From Symbiodinium natans (taxonomy: Eukaryota; Sar; Dinophyceae; Suessiales; Symbiodiniaceae): a stretch of 64,000 nt of DNA. The notes beneath the pieces are model-generated. The model did no database searches and was not told the origin of the DNA. It worked only from the letters and a program-made list of their open reading frames with translations. The DNA lies in NCBI GenBank assembly GCA_905221605.1, contig CAJNDS010002446.1:490148-554147 (forward strand), written 5' to 3'. The position numbers and the translations under genes were made by a program. This document shows, piece by piece, positions 1-12,172 of this stretch; position 1 is the first letter of the stretch, and the number at the start of each line of letters is the position of its first letter.

Positions 1-2600
1 ACCCTCGAGACCATCTCCTGCACTTGGGCAGCGGCAGCCTCGAAAGTTGTCACCGCCATGAACCTGGTTGCACTGCCCTTTAAGCAGCTGCTCGCAACGC
101 ACACGTCTGGCTGGAGCCAAAAGGCCGTGTGAACAGGCCACTTCATAAACCAAAATAGGCAGAATACTGGAGTTCACGAATCAAACAAGCTTTCTCAGCC
201 TTTGGATTCTTGCCCAATGAGTTCCGGCTGAAACACAAGCATCTCGGCAAGTCTTCTAACGCGTTCAAGGGTCCAGAACATTGTTTTGTACTGTGACCAG
301 AACATTGTCATGGACATGTTTGTACGTCTTAGTACACATCAGGTTCGCCTAACTGAACGGGATATACCAAATAATACAAAATGTCGCCCCATGTTGTCAT
401 TGTATGGAACGGCAATACACGAAGTACAGTCAAGACAATGTCCAGTTGTAGTGACGTTGGTTACAAGATGCTTCTGGAACAGAAAAGCGGTTGGCCCCCT
501 CAGGTGAGCTACGTACAGGCCAAAGCCCTGAGCCCTAAACTGAACTGGAAGGCGTCCTGCCGCATCAGTGCCCCGTATGCTGCCCGGGCGAAGACCGCTG
601 CCAAGGTAGTCCGAGGCAGGAAGCCCTTAGAAAGAAAAACAAGCTTTTAGGAGTGTTTGGATTGGTCAGCACTTTGTTTGCTGAAGGATTCTTGTGTTTT
701 AGAGGACCTTGGGATGAAGGAACTCTGAGGGGGCTCCCTGGGGTGTTGGAGGATGTGCCGGGCCTCGCCAGCAATGTTCTCCATGTGGGCCACCTCTGCC
801 TGGCCCCAGGGCAACTTGGGCTTGGAGCTATTAAAGGTGAGGGCTAGGTTTTTTTTTCCGGTTCTGTGCAGCTGATAGGATTCTGGGAGTTTTGGAAGAA
901 GGTTTTGTAAGGCTTGAAGGGATTATAGAGCTGTGCAGGCTTTGTAGGACTTAAAGGGATTTATGTGTCTGCCAGCGAGGTTTGCAGAGCCTTTGGAGTT
1001 TGGGAGCCTTGAACTTGAACTGACTGTAAACCTTCCACAAAATTCCGGCCGATCCAATGCGGACTGCTATCTGCTGCTCGCCCCTCACTGAACTGCCTCC
1101 CCCCCACCCCCTCCAGGTCATCTGCCCTGCGCGTGATGCCATGTGCCATGTCAATACACCACAAATCCGAAACATCTAAAATTCATGCCATAGAGCCTGC
1201 AAGCTTAAAACACAACTTGTCAGCTTGAGGCCTACTTCAAAGATCGAAGCCCCAATCATGACTACAAAGCCCTGAAAGTCCAGAACCGCAGTAAGCTCCA
1301 CTAACTTACAGAAGACCTAGCAGCCCCTCAACCACCCAAAGACATAAATCCCAATCATGGCTTCTAATAACCTCTCGGCCAAAACCCCCCCCCCCCCCCG
1401 AACCCACAATAGCGCGCTTGCTTGTGGCTGCTGGCCTTCTGCGCATCGTCTCTCCTGCCCAAGGCCTGGGAGATAGGCACCTCCTGCGGAAACACTGGAA
1501 ACACAGGTTTAGGGTTTTTGGGGTATCCCCTTCTGCAAGATCACCAGCCTCAAAGGCAGTGAGGTACTCCTCATAGTGCCTCGGCAGTCAGGTGAGTGAG
1601 AAGCTCGACCCACAAGAAGCTGACATCTAGGCTCTGTCAGTTCCGGGTGTCCAAGCCTTTGATGCTCCGGGTAGAGGCGAAAAGGCAAGCTCGGGTCAGC
1701 CAGAATGCTCAGGATGTCGCCTCGTCATGCAGCATTGTTTAAAAAACTAGTGCAACTGTGTGGAGATGCCATGCCATAATGAGGACAACTTGTATGGGAA
1801 GAATATGCTAATGCCACAATATAATCATATAGGTAATCTATACTCAGTAATCAATTCATATTAGATATTAACCCATATTATAATTGTGTGTGAGCATCCA
1901 CCACTGGTGGCAGTCATCCGACTACGTAGTACTGCTCAGCCGGGTCTCTCTTTGAACGCTTCCCGATGTGAGCCACCAAGAGCGACCGAAGCATGTCGAG
2001 AGCCTCGTGGGGAATCTAGGGTTGTCAAGATAGTTTGGGATTTATGGGGCTTTTTGTGTTCATGGGATGTTTTGGGGCTTCAGTGCTTGAAGCCGGCTCT
2101 CCCCCACCCCCCACCCCCCGGGCGGCTGTGCATGTGTTTTGCCAACCATCGTCGATGCTTGTTGCTTTGGCAATCTGCCTCACCAGCAGCATCTGGCGAC
2201 GTCTCTGAGGAATCGCTGGATCGCATCAGGAGGCGTTCCATGGCTCATGCGGCCGGGCCGGCTTCACAGTCGTAGCTTATGGTTTTGGGTTGTGGTATGG
2301 GTCAGGCCTCAACCGTGGAAGACTGTCGCTGCTGTTGCTTCGAGCGAAGATCGGTCGTTGGGCCTTTTGTAAGTTCATGTAACAGCGGGTGATTGATGGA
2401 TATGGGTGGATGGACTATGCAGAGCCAAGCTGCCGCGAAACAATCACGCCCTGAGACCCGCTCTCTCGCTCAGTGCATGGCCATGTGTGTTGCGGTTTCG
2501 AAAACAGTTGGGGTTTGAGTGTAGGCTTCATGTTGAGGATATTCAGAGTTTGCTGTAGAACACCTTGATTGTAAGATGCAAACAGCACTGCCGGATGTCC
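1..2600. other. No gene recognised; possible 3' part of the VPS11 gene
   Basis: The VPS11-like gene to the right should continue into this stretch, because its clathrin-repeat and RING-containing C-terminal half has not been encoded by 2,600. I could not identify those exons. A good pyrimidine-rich acceptor on the minus strand near 640-655 (TTTCTTTCTAAG followed by G) precedes an open stretch to about 550, which could be an exon but matches nothing I know. There is a C-run at 1,387-1,398. No RNA gene or mobile element was seen. Confidence 0.3.
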
Positions 2601-2603
2601 TTC

Positions 2604-5600
2604 TCGTGCAGCTTCTTCAGGTATTGTGCCACATGGCCAATTCTGTCGCGAGACAACGCCAGCCATGTGGACTAGACTACCATGGCATGGCTTGTTCCGG
2701 AGCACCTCTGGGCATCAAGATACCTCTCCACCACATAGGAAGGCTCGAGCGGAAGGCCCAACTCCACAGTCTTGGCATAGACGCTCAAGGCCTCAGCAAG
2801 GGCACGATAAACGTCTGGAACGACGGGTGGAGACCATCGGGACTGAACTTCGAGCTCCCTGAGTGGCAAGAATTAGCAACCGTTTCATGAACTGCTTCAT
2901 GCGTCTCCGTGCGTCGGGTCTGCCTGATCGTAGGCTCTCTTCTCAAACAGCGCGTCGCCATGCTGCCGGTAAATGTCGGCGGTTACCTTAAAAAAAAGCA
3001 TCCGAGGGGTGCAAGCTCGAAAGTGGCCGACTATTCCTTGAAATCATTACTATTATTATTACTATTATTATTGTCCTTCTGAGTAGTATCATTATTCTTA
3101 TTCTTATTATCCTGTTTAGGGCTGCTTGAAGCATCGAGTCGGCTTTTGGGCAACTCCAAGTCCCCTGGCCTCTGGGGTGGCACTGCAAGACAGAGCAACC
3201 TCCACGGGGAGCTGCCAGCAAAGACAGTCAGTTCAGGTCCTTTCATCCGGTATCCTTCTTATCCTTGCAATGAGAACTTGAACTGGCGCTGGGGGAGCCT
3301 CTGCGGCCCACTCGAACATGCGCTTCTTTACGAGCACATCCTTAAGATGCATCGGATTGCAGAGGGGGGGGGGTGGGGGGGGGCGGCAGTTTCGTGATTC
3401 GTGATGTGGAGGCCGGGGCCTGGCAATCGCTGAGCTGGCTTCATGTTGGCCCCTCTTTTTATGACCTTGCAACCCGACACCCTAGAATACCCTAAAGTTG
3501 TGTTGGAAGGGCACGCTACCAAAAAGAGGGCTCAACACTAGTTTGCATGGCCGGCGAGGCTCAGCTACACAGCAATAATGCGCATGCCCACTCTGAAAGG
3601 ACCTCAGAGGCGCGAGCCAGTCTCTCTTCCAGTGGCTTCTCTCGAAGCTCGAAGAGGACCTCGGCGGCACGCCTAGCTTTGGGCGTTTGGAACGCAACTT
3701 CCACTAGCCCGGCGTAGACCGGAAAACGGCGGAACAATCTGCAAATGAAAGAAAGCTGGGGTGTTGAGTCTTTGAAGGGGCTGATGTATGCTCCACTGTA
3801 CTATGCTTACTTCGTTGTGAAGCACAGTTCCATGAATGAGAAGCCTGTGGATCGCCGCCGAAGTCTCCGCTCTTCCTAGCCAAGAGACAGTGTTGCCGTC
3901 CGCACCACCACGAGATAGGACGAACACGCGCCCCAGGCCCACCACGACGTTCGTGACGTCTGTGAATTGGCTGGTCTTGGCACATGTCGCAGAACAAACT
4001 CGCTTGGATGGCTTGTTTCCCACTGGGTCGATTTGCTACCCTAAGCCCTAAACATCCCTAAACATTCCTAAACATCCCTAAACATCCCTAAACATCCCTA
4101 TCCCCCCTCCGCCCTGCCCCCCAAAACCAAAAACAACAAAAGCCGGCAAACCGCCAGGCACACGCGGGGCCAATTGCAGCAAGCAACGAAGGCAATGAAG
4201 CGCATCCCCTTTTGTGCCAACACGATCGTCACCTGGGCATTGTCCTAACCCATGCGGCTCAGGGTATTGTTTAACACAAACACAAACACAAACACAAACA
4301 CCAACACCAACACCAACACCAACACCAACACCAACACCAACACACGCACACACACACACACACACACACCCTGACGCTGACACTGACACTGACACTGACA
4401 CTGGGACACACGATTGCCCGTGAAAAGCTCTGGTCTCCCCCAAGCCTCGATCACTTGGCTCAAGGATGCACGGCCCGTGTCAGCTGCGTCCCAATCGGAA
4501 CATGAAGCCCTATGAACTTGCTGGAATCGCCAGAGCACTGGGCACTTCATTGAGAGGCAGTGGGTAGTTATTTCAAATATGTTGAAGCCCAAGAAGAAAA
4601 GTGATTTAAAGCGTTGGGTTTTACTGGATTTTCATGCCACTGAGGATGCAGTCTGCTACCGCAGCCCCATAACCCTGCGACTTGCTGCCGCTGGTACAAC
4701 AGTAAAAGGCATGAAGCAATCAGCATAAGGCTGCGAGACGAGTCGCCGTCTGCTTTGGCATTGAAGATGGCCTCAAGACAGCTGCAATGTGGCGGTCTTG
4801 TAGATGGTGGCACTAGGAAAACTATTTGTAGCCACCTAACTTGGGATGCCAATCGCTTGCCAGGAGCGTTGACGTGAATGCTGGCAGCGCAGCACTATCG
4901 GCCGTCACGACCTGGGTTTCTTGTGGCTGCGCAGTGCAAAGAAGAGTAGACCATGGTGTTTCGTGCTTCTTCTGATATCCGACGTGAGTGGACCTGGCTT
5001 CTACTGCTGGCAGTGCACACATGCAGCGCTTGTGCTCAGCAAGTGGCAGCAAAGTAGGACTTGAAGCGCTTGAGGATCACCTTATCACCATCAAGAGGCA
5101 TAGCAGACCTCGGGGCAAAAGCAAGTTTCGAATTGGAAGAAATGAAAGGGATGAACATGCACAATATTGCACAATCATGCACATGCAGGCATGTCCACAA
5201 TTTCTGGGTCTCCTGTTTGTGCGCCCTTGCCACAAAGGGAATGGTTGCTGTGACGTTATCATGTGCCCGAGATGAAGATGCTCATCGACAGGGGAGAAGC
5301 CAGTGCCGGCGAAGCCACATATTGCCCTCTTGTGGGTCGTAAGCAAAAACAGCATCGGTTTTCGCCACGAGCAGTGCCTGAGCTCTGCAAATGTTGCTCA
5401 CCTTCCGCATTGCTTCATATATGCACAGGGAAAACCACGTTTGGGAGAAAACGCCGTGCCGCGGGAATAGCGTTGATTGAGGCGCGAAACAGCTACTGGT
5501 ACTGCTGACACGCCGAGATTGTCCCCTGATAAGCAGGTACGAACTGCACGACTCTGGGTGAGGTGCATCTGGCAGCTAGTCGCTGGCAAGACTTGAGATT

Positions 5601-7419
5601 GTGTGGCCAGTCATGCCTAGAGGCATTCATTCCCGGGAAGATGCAGGTGCAACCCACGGCAGCACCCCCAGTCGAATCTGCATTCAGTAGTCTCAGCTCC
5701 TTAACAGCTTGACAACAATGGCTCCGTTTCCATGGAAGCAGTGCAGGGCCTGATTGGCGATGTTGCCACCGTTCTGATCGCAAACTTGCCACGAACACAC
5801 CGCATTCGAAGTACAGGCAAACAGCACCACCCGGTTGCCCTGCACCAGGGGGTAAATGCATTAAATGCTTCAAGCGGTGCAGCAAGAGTCCGCTTCGCCG
5901 GATGAGGCAGCCAGAGTCACAGCTGCTGTACAAGTATAGTCTTTTCTAACAACGATTCTGGCTGCTAGTCAGCCGGACGACAGAACAGCGAGCCTGCTCC
6001 AGAAATTCCAGGGATGTCACCTGGCGTTGCATTGCGCCGCATCTCAAAGGAGCTCCGATGGCTTCAAGGTTCAGGGTTGAGTATGCCTGAAAAAAGGTTC
6101 AAAGTTAGGGCATCGCGATGGAGGGTGAACCTATGTCCCAGATGTCTTGGTGCAGCCCGAGCAGCTTCCTGGCCAGCACCCTGCTGTGATTCCTGGCATC
6201 TCTCCAACCCTTAAAGCCCTTGATGGCATATCAGCATGGGTGACGATGACCATCGATGACCCCGTCCCCCCCCTGACCCGCTTCCCGAGAGACCAGGCTA
6301 CGACGTTCGTAGACGCACGGTTTTGCGTGGTTCACCAGAGAATGCTGATACCAGAGCCCAGACAAGGCACGGACAAGAAAAGACCAAGCGATTTCAGAAC
6401 AGAACTATCTGAACTGACTACTTCGAGCAGTCACAGCATAACGGTACTTACGGAGTCAAATCTTTCGAGGAGCGGGGCTGAAGCGCTCTCTTGAAATCTA
6501 AGGTCGATGGTTGCTTCGAATGGCCTCTGTCTCTGTAGGAGGGGTTGCGTTGTAGCCACACAGCATTCAAAGCATGATTGGCATCCCGTTCGAACATGCC
6601 TTAAAGTCTAGGCCAAAACGGACCAATTCCATGGGAACGGCAGGTGCGCAATGACCGCGATGCTTTTTGTAACAGGGACGACCAGGTCCTTCGACAATCT
6701 TATAACAAGGCAGAAGGCGTCGACGCAGGGCCACGAATTCTCGGCATGAATGACTAGCCCTGAACTTACTCTGTCCATCCCTGTCCTCCACAACAGTGAG
6801 CGTCACGGGTGTTTGCTTCTCTTGGAGCAAGTCCTGGCCAACTACTGGTAGTAGACAGATGCCAGCACTAGGCTCACCGACAATCATCCCGGTGTCGGTG
6901 GCACGTATCCGAGTGGTGTTTTGCCGGCAGTCTCTCAGAGCAAAATGCAACAAGGTCCACTCTCGATCAAACAACTTGTCTCAAAAAACCTGTCTGCAGC
7001 CTGCTGCGATGCTCAGGTATCGTTTCGGTGCAGCAGCCACGTGCTGTCGAACCATGCAACACGCTGACAAGCTATGGCGTGCATGCCGCGCGCCAGTGCT
7101 CCTTGTGTCTACTTGCTTGCATGCTTGCTTGTTGCTTGCTTGCTCGCTTGCATGCATGTGTGCGTGTGCGTGTGCGTGTGCGTGTGCGTGTGCGTGTGCG
7201 TGTGCGTGTGCGTGTGCGTGTGCGTGTGCGTGTGCGTGTGCGTGTGCGTGTGCGTGTGCGTGTGCGTGTGCGTGTGGGTGTGGGTGTGGGTGTGGGTGTG
7301 GGTGTGGGTGTGGGTGTGGGTGTGGGGGTGGGTGTGGGTGTGGGTGTGGGTGTGGGTGTGGGTGTGGGTGTGGGTGTGGGTGTGGGTGTGGGTGTGGGTG
7401 TGGGTGTGGGTGTGGGTGT

Positions 7420-7466
<47 letters not shown>

Positions 7467-8317
7467 TGTGTCTGTGTCTGCGTCTGTGTCTGTGTCTGTG
7501 TCTGCGTCTGCGTCTGTGTCTGTGTCTGTGTCTGTCTGTGTGGGTGGGTGGGTGTGTGTGGGGGGGGGGAAGATTTTTACGAAGGTCGTCTGCAGCGGAA
7601 TTCAATCTCTGCATGTTTCTGCAGGGGCGCAAGGGCTCCAGTGCAAACCTTGCCCAACGAAGCCGAGTTCATAGTGTGGATGCAATGCTGATCAACTTTG
7701 TGCACCTGCAATCTTTCACAAAATCCATGCGTGATCTGTTTATGCTCTGTGCAACGTCCTTGCAACTAGAGCCATACCTATGAAGGGCTTCATGATGGCC
7801 AGCGTGCCTTACTCGTCCACTCCGAAAGAATGATAGCGTGCATCAGAAGGAGGATTGCACGAGTGTCTGTATGTGGGTGTGCTAACATGCAATCACACTT
7901 TCCGTGAGAAACAGTGGTCGAGGGCACTGCACTTTCGGGAGTGAACTCTAAGAGTCGAGGTCGACTTGTGTAGACTTGGCTACGAAGCTGAAAGCTTCAG
8001 GACTTTGGTGGCAGCTTTGAGGAGAAGATGGCGACTTTGCATTCGCGAATGCGTGCGCGCGTGTGTGTGTGTGTGTGCAAAGTCGGAGCTGACTTGGTTC
8101 AAGAAACTCAAGAACTAGCTCGAATCATCCGAGGAAATCGAAGTTCAGATACTTTAAGGAGCTATTTGTAAGTGGCATGCTACCCGAGAGAATGGGTTCA
8201 ACTGTACCAACAACCACTTCAAATCTAGACTCACCCCGTGCAGAAAGAGCCGGCAGCGTTCATCCTGGGCCCGGAAAAGCTGCACGGTGCCGTTCTTGCA
8301 GCCAACAGCCACTAGGC
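2604..8317 (-). CDS. VPS11: VPS11 homologue, vacuolar tethering subunit (partial, multi-exon)
   Basis: VPS11 is a core subunit of the HOPS and CORVET complexes that tether endosomes and lysosomes/vacuoles; it has an N-terminal beta-propeller and a C-terminal alpha-solenoid. On the minus strand I find, in the family's order: 8317-8235 (VGCKNGTVQLF, first blade); a block ending at 6770 (TLTVVEDRDGQ); 6532-6452; about 6230-6150 (IKGFKGWRDARNHSRVL); 6086-5994 (QVTSLEFLEQ); 5839-5706 (VLFACTSNAVCSW); 5384-about 5308 (ALLVAKTDAVFAYDPQEG); 3959-3904 (VFVLSR); 3659-3618 (FELREKPLEERL); 3340-3299 (DVLVKKRMFEWAAE); 3199-3155; 2986-2924 (DIYRQHGDALFEKRAYDQ); 2791-2706 (LEPSYVVERYLDAQR); 2642-about 2604 (GHVAQYLKKLHEKD). 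The last three match the diagnostic YGDHLY / LEPSYVI..FLDAQR / YL..LHEK run of VPS11. Many junctions are in phase. Start-codon exon, some blade exons and everything after LHEKD were not found, so the gene is partial here; a pseudogene is not excluded. Confidence 0.78.
4036..4098. repeat. Short CCCTAAACAT tandem repeat (telomere-like)
   Basis: About six tandem copies of a 10-bp unit CCCTAAACAT, a variant of the CCCTAAA telomere complement. It lies between VPS11 exons, so it is probably intronic. Confidence 0.7.
4273..4401. repeat. Mosaic microsatellite AACACA/AACACC/AC/TGACAC
   Basis: Consecutive blocks of 6-bp units change one base at a time (AACACA, then AACACC), then become a pure AC run, then TGACAC. 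It falls within a VPS11 intron. Confidence 0.9.
7151..7571. repeat. Mosaic microsatellite GTGCGT/GTGGGT/GT/GTGTCT
   Basis: About 420 bp without interruption: GTGCGT units, then GTGGGT units, then pure GT, then GTGTCT/GCGTCT units, ending in GGGTGGGTGG and a G-run. The neighbouring blocks differ by a single base per hexamer. It lies in the VPS11 intron between the 8235 and 6979 exon boundaries. Open reading frames across it are composition artefacts. Confidence 0.95.
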
Positions 8318-9563
8318 CTGGGGCGATTCGGCGATAGGGCCGGGGTTTCGACAGGGCTTAGACTGGAGGTGCGGGTCAAGAAGGCTTGATTCCTGTGCTA
8401 TTTGAGCGGAACCGGCTCGAAGGTCTGAGGAACCACGCCAAATTTGCTCGCCACCATGCCGAAGGCAGCCAAACACGTGGCCTAGCATATCCCAGTTTGG
8501 GGGAGGTTGGCCTAAAGCACTACCACATGACTCAGCCGGTTCAATTCGGCCTGCCCCTCAGGACCTCGCTGGCCGAAGACACGGTGCCTGGCTGGTAGCA
8601 ACTGGGGTCCACGAACATATTGCGCGGCTGAATGTGCTGTGTACGGTGCTCTTTGTGGGAGGCCGCGTCTTCTCGGTGCGATCTGCGATTGAATGCATGA
8701 GCACTGACAACTAATGAACAGTCGTCAGGAAAGCCGACAAACTTTAGGCCATCTCAAAGCACATTGTGCAATACGACTTGTGACTCGAACTGTCTGCTCA
8801 CATTGGAGTTGGCACTCATCTCAGGGTTCTTGTGGGAAAACTCGTCCTGCTCTACTGGCTGACGATGGAGATGTGCTGTTTCTTGTGCATTGGCCACATA
8901 CAGGAACCCTACCTCCCTGCCCCTTTTGTGTGCTGCATTCATCAAGCATTTTGGCTCCCTCTTCAGCTGGGCATTCGGATGCATGCGTCTTGGCTGTTTG
9001 AAGTCCGTGTTGAGGCAGTAAGGTGCCCGCGAGAGCCTGCAACGCTTGCAGCGATTCGTGCTGAGCCGCGGGCGCTGCAAGCCCAGAGAGGTTGGGCTGC
9101 GCGTTGTAGATCTGCGCAGACGTGGAACCATTGCGGTTTCATGAGCCAGTGGCCTCACTTTAGGGAATCAGCGCATTTCCGACCAAAGTTGCCGGGAAAT
9201 ACCAAGACTTGTATGCACCTGGTGAACAGGCACCATGATGACTTCAGGTTTGCCATTGGCTACGCAACATTTCCCAACGTGAAACCTGCACCACGATCTC
9301 CGTCAACATGAAGGCAACATGCAACACAAGGTCTGTTTGCAGGGCATATCAGCTATCAACGTTTCCTTGTACTTGGTCACGCCCGGTGAACCAGCTGCTG
9401 TCAGACCACCTGCACCACAGGTCCGATGTTGTCGGAGCAGCAAGTTGCGGCACAAGAGGAGTATGCTCGGAGCGGGGGTGGGAGAAGCATGGAGAGTCCA
9501 GGACCAGGAGAATGACAAAACTGCACAACAACGGCGACGACAACGGCCAACGCCACCTCCCCA

Positions 9564-9815
9564 CACCACCACAAGCACGACCAGCACGATCACAACAGCA
9601 CGATCACAACAACAAAAACAACAACGACGACGACGACGACAACCACCACCACCGCCACCACCACCACCACCACCACGACCACGACCACGACCACCACCAC
9701 CACCACCACCACCACCACCACCACCACAACCACGACCACGAGAACGACATCCACAACCACAACGACAACCACAGCCACTGCCACACAAGAACAAGAACAA
9801 GAAGAATAACAACAT
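9564..9815. repeat. CAC/ACG/AAC trinucleotide-rich repeat
   Basis: Runs of CAC and ACC triplets with ACG and AAC variants, densest at 9,640-9,730. All six frames are open, giving His-, Thr/Pro- or Val-rich artefact translations. Confidence 0.9.
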
Positions 9816-10414
9816 GAATCAGGGAGGCAGGGTGTGTATCGCTTGAAGTGGTGCCGCTCCAACTGTTATAAACAAGGGGGTTGCGCCACGATGAGCCCAG
9901 CCAAAGCCAACCTAAACCCAAGAAAACCCACGAAAACCCAAAAAGCCCAAGAAAACTTTAGCTTTGCCTTGAAGGATTGTGGACGGCTGTTCATGTGAAA
10001 GTGCATGAAATGCCCCCCCTCCCCCCCCGCCTCCCCAATCCTGCAAAAATACGAAAAAGCCCAACCAAACATGCCAAAAAAAACCCACAAATCAAAAAAA
10101 ACAACATTTTCCCATTTCCGGCAGGGCTGCCAAGAATCCCAACCATTCCTACGAAAATCCCAACAGATCCTTGAAACCTCCCACCATTTCCCAACCAATC
10201 CTGTGACAATCCAAGCCCCGTCTTCCGCTTGATGCCCAACTAGTCCCACAAGAGACTCACGGTATTCACTGTTCAGGAAAACCCTCCGAGTTGGAAATCG
10301 TACAGGTGTGTGGCAGCGAAAATGTTCGGAAAGTTCAGGTTTTCGCCGTTTCAGAGCTTGAGACAAGCAGGGCTGAAGAAGCATTGTTTAAAGTATACAC
10401 TCCGCCACCACCAG

Positions 10415-10590
10415 AAAGACCAACAAGAACAAGAAGGACGGCAGAGCAAGAAGAACAAGAAAAACAATAACAATAACAAAAGCAATAACGAGCACAATAG
10501 CAAGGACAAGGACAAGATCAAGAACAACCGCAAACACAAACCCAGCATCAAAGCAAACAGGACAAACGGAACCAACAACACAGCAAACTA
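10415..10590. repeat. A-rich AAC/AAG/AAT triplet region
   Basis: Low-complexity plus-strand sequence dominated by AAC, AAG and AAT triplets (AACAAGAACAAGAAGG and similar). No periodic unit longer than a triplet is evident. Confidence 0.7.
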
Positions 10591-12172
10591 CTACGGAGGT
10601 CACTGAACTCAATCACACATGTTCTCCAGCTGCAAGTATCTTTTCTGCCAGACATCAAGTCTTGAGCTAACAGAAGTTTGTGTGTGTGTGTTGTCTGACT
10701 CAAGGAGAAGTACATTGTACGTGTGTGTTTTCCCACACCGCATGGGACGAAAGCCTGAAAGTCGTGTGAGCAACCATCTTGCTCTATCATGGGGGAGTGG
10801 GGCTGCTCCTTGGTAAAGGCTCTCAGCTCGTGAATTTGAAACCAGCGGTCAGCCCCTGCAGGCCCACTTCTCGCCCGCTTGTTGTCTGGGGTGTACTACT
10901 TGCTGCCTGCCTGTAGTCCGCGTGACACGGTGCATTCCTGCATTCCGTTTCGTCCATAAGAATTCAGCAACAAAACCCCAACCCTCCCAACCCACGAAAA
11001 CCAGCAGGAAAGGGAGGTCCAGAACTAGTGAACTCCAAGATCCAAACCTCATGCAGGACCCTCCAGGCTGGATTTGGGACTTACGGCTCAAGGGTTGGGC
11101 TTTCGATGCAACACAGCACACCACCCACAGTAGTGGTAGCAAGTCATGGGCGATGGGAGCTACATTTTTTGCTAGCATCGGGTCCGAAACAGTGGCCTGC
11201 GCCGCCCTGATCGCAACCCAGAGCCAGCAAGAGTTGGCCTTCCCGGCAGACCTGAGCCGGACGGGTTTAGAAGGGAACTGCATCGATCATTGCAGGCAAA
11301 TACAGGCATGGCGCATACACTTGCTCCTGACCCCGCGATCAGGGCTATGAAGGCGTAGACAATGCGCTCAGCAGCAAGGGGTGTAAGGCATCGTACGCAA
11401 CTGTTTCAAAAGTCACATGCAGCCGGGCGCTGCAACCGAATGCTCAGAAGAGGTGAGGGGCCTACCCATCCCCTTCGCGTTGGTGAAGGTCTGCTTTTGA
11501 CGCGCTGCAAAACATGCCGATTGGTGCCTGAAGATGACGCCAGAAGTCCGGCCACGGGATAGCTGCGGCTGCTCTGGCGGAGTGTCTAAGACAGTCCACA
11601 ACTTAGCAACGTGAGTGGGTGTGAGCTGACTGTACAGCTCGGTGCCAAGTGCCGAGTTCCCTATACTCGCACTTGGATGGAAAAGCTCGCACTTTCTCCG
11701 CATGCAGTCCCACCATTCGGGGGTGGCTGCATGCACGTTTGCACTTGGTGGCCCTAACGGAAGAGCTTTTATCTGCCTGGGCTGTCGCATCTTTCTTCCT
11801 TAAAACACACTGGCCTTCAGGGCGGTTGCAACGTGTCTTTGCCGCCTTTGCGCACCGGCGACTGCGGACTCTGCGGGCTCTGCGGGCTCGAAGTCCGCGG
11901 ACTCTCTTCTGTAGGATGACTCTGATGACCTTGATCTTAGCCGCTTCAAGCGCAGCTCCACACGAGCTGTGTGGGGGAGGGTGCTGTTCTAGGCTCCCTT
12001 TGGGGAGAGAATCTGCATCCTATCGTACATCGTATTGATATACGGAACCCTTATATCGAACAGCCCCCAGAAATTGGCCCACATGTCACACATGTCTTCC
12101 AAGATGCTTGTTGGGCTCCTCCCGGATCTTGGGCTTGATATGCTCGAAAGTTGGGACGTTCCGCCGCTTTGC

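Larger units (their letters stand above)
8318..12172. other. Intergenic interval between two minus-strand genes
   Basis: This interval holds the upstream side of the VPS11-like gene and the downstream side of the globin-channel gene. A first exon of VPS11 is expected here and was not identified. An open minus-strand stretch at 11,790-11,413 (containing LYSQLTPTHVAKLWTVLDTP) looks mildly protein-like but could not be assigned. Simple repeats are listed separately. Confidence 0.4.

Noticed and set aside
6796-7783. Frames of 200-290 codons over the GT microsatellite
   Set aside because: Cys/Ala, Arg/Val or Thr/Pro alternation is pure repeat translation.
11930-11942. CTTGATCTTAGCC, the complement of a U2 snRNA 5' motif (GGCTAAGATCAAG)
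   Set aside because: Only 13 nt match; the flanking U2 sequence is absent on both sides, so chance is more likely.
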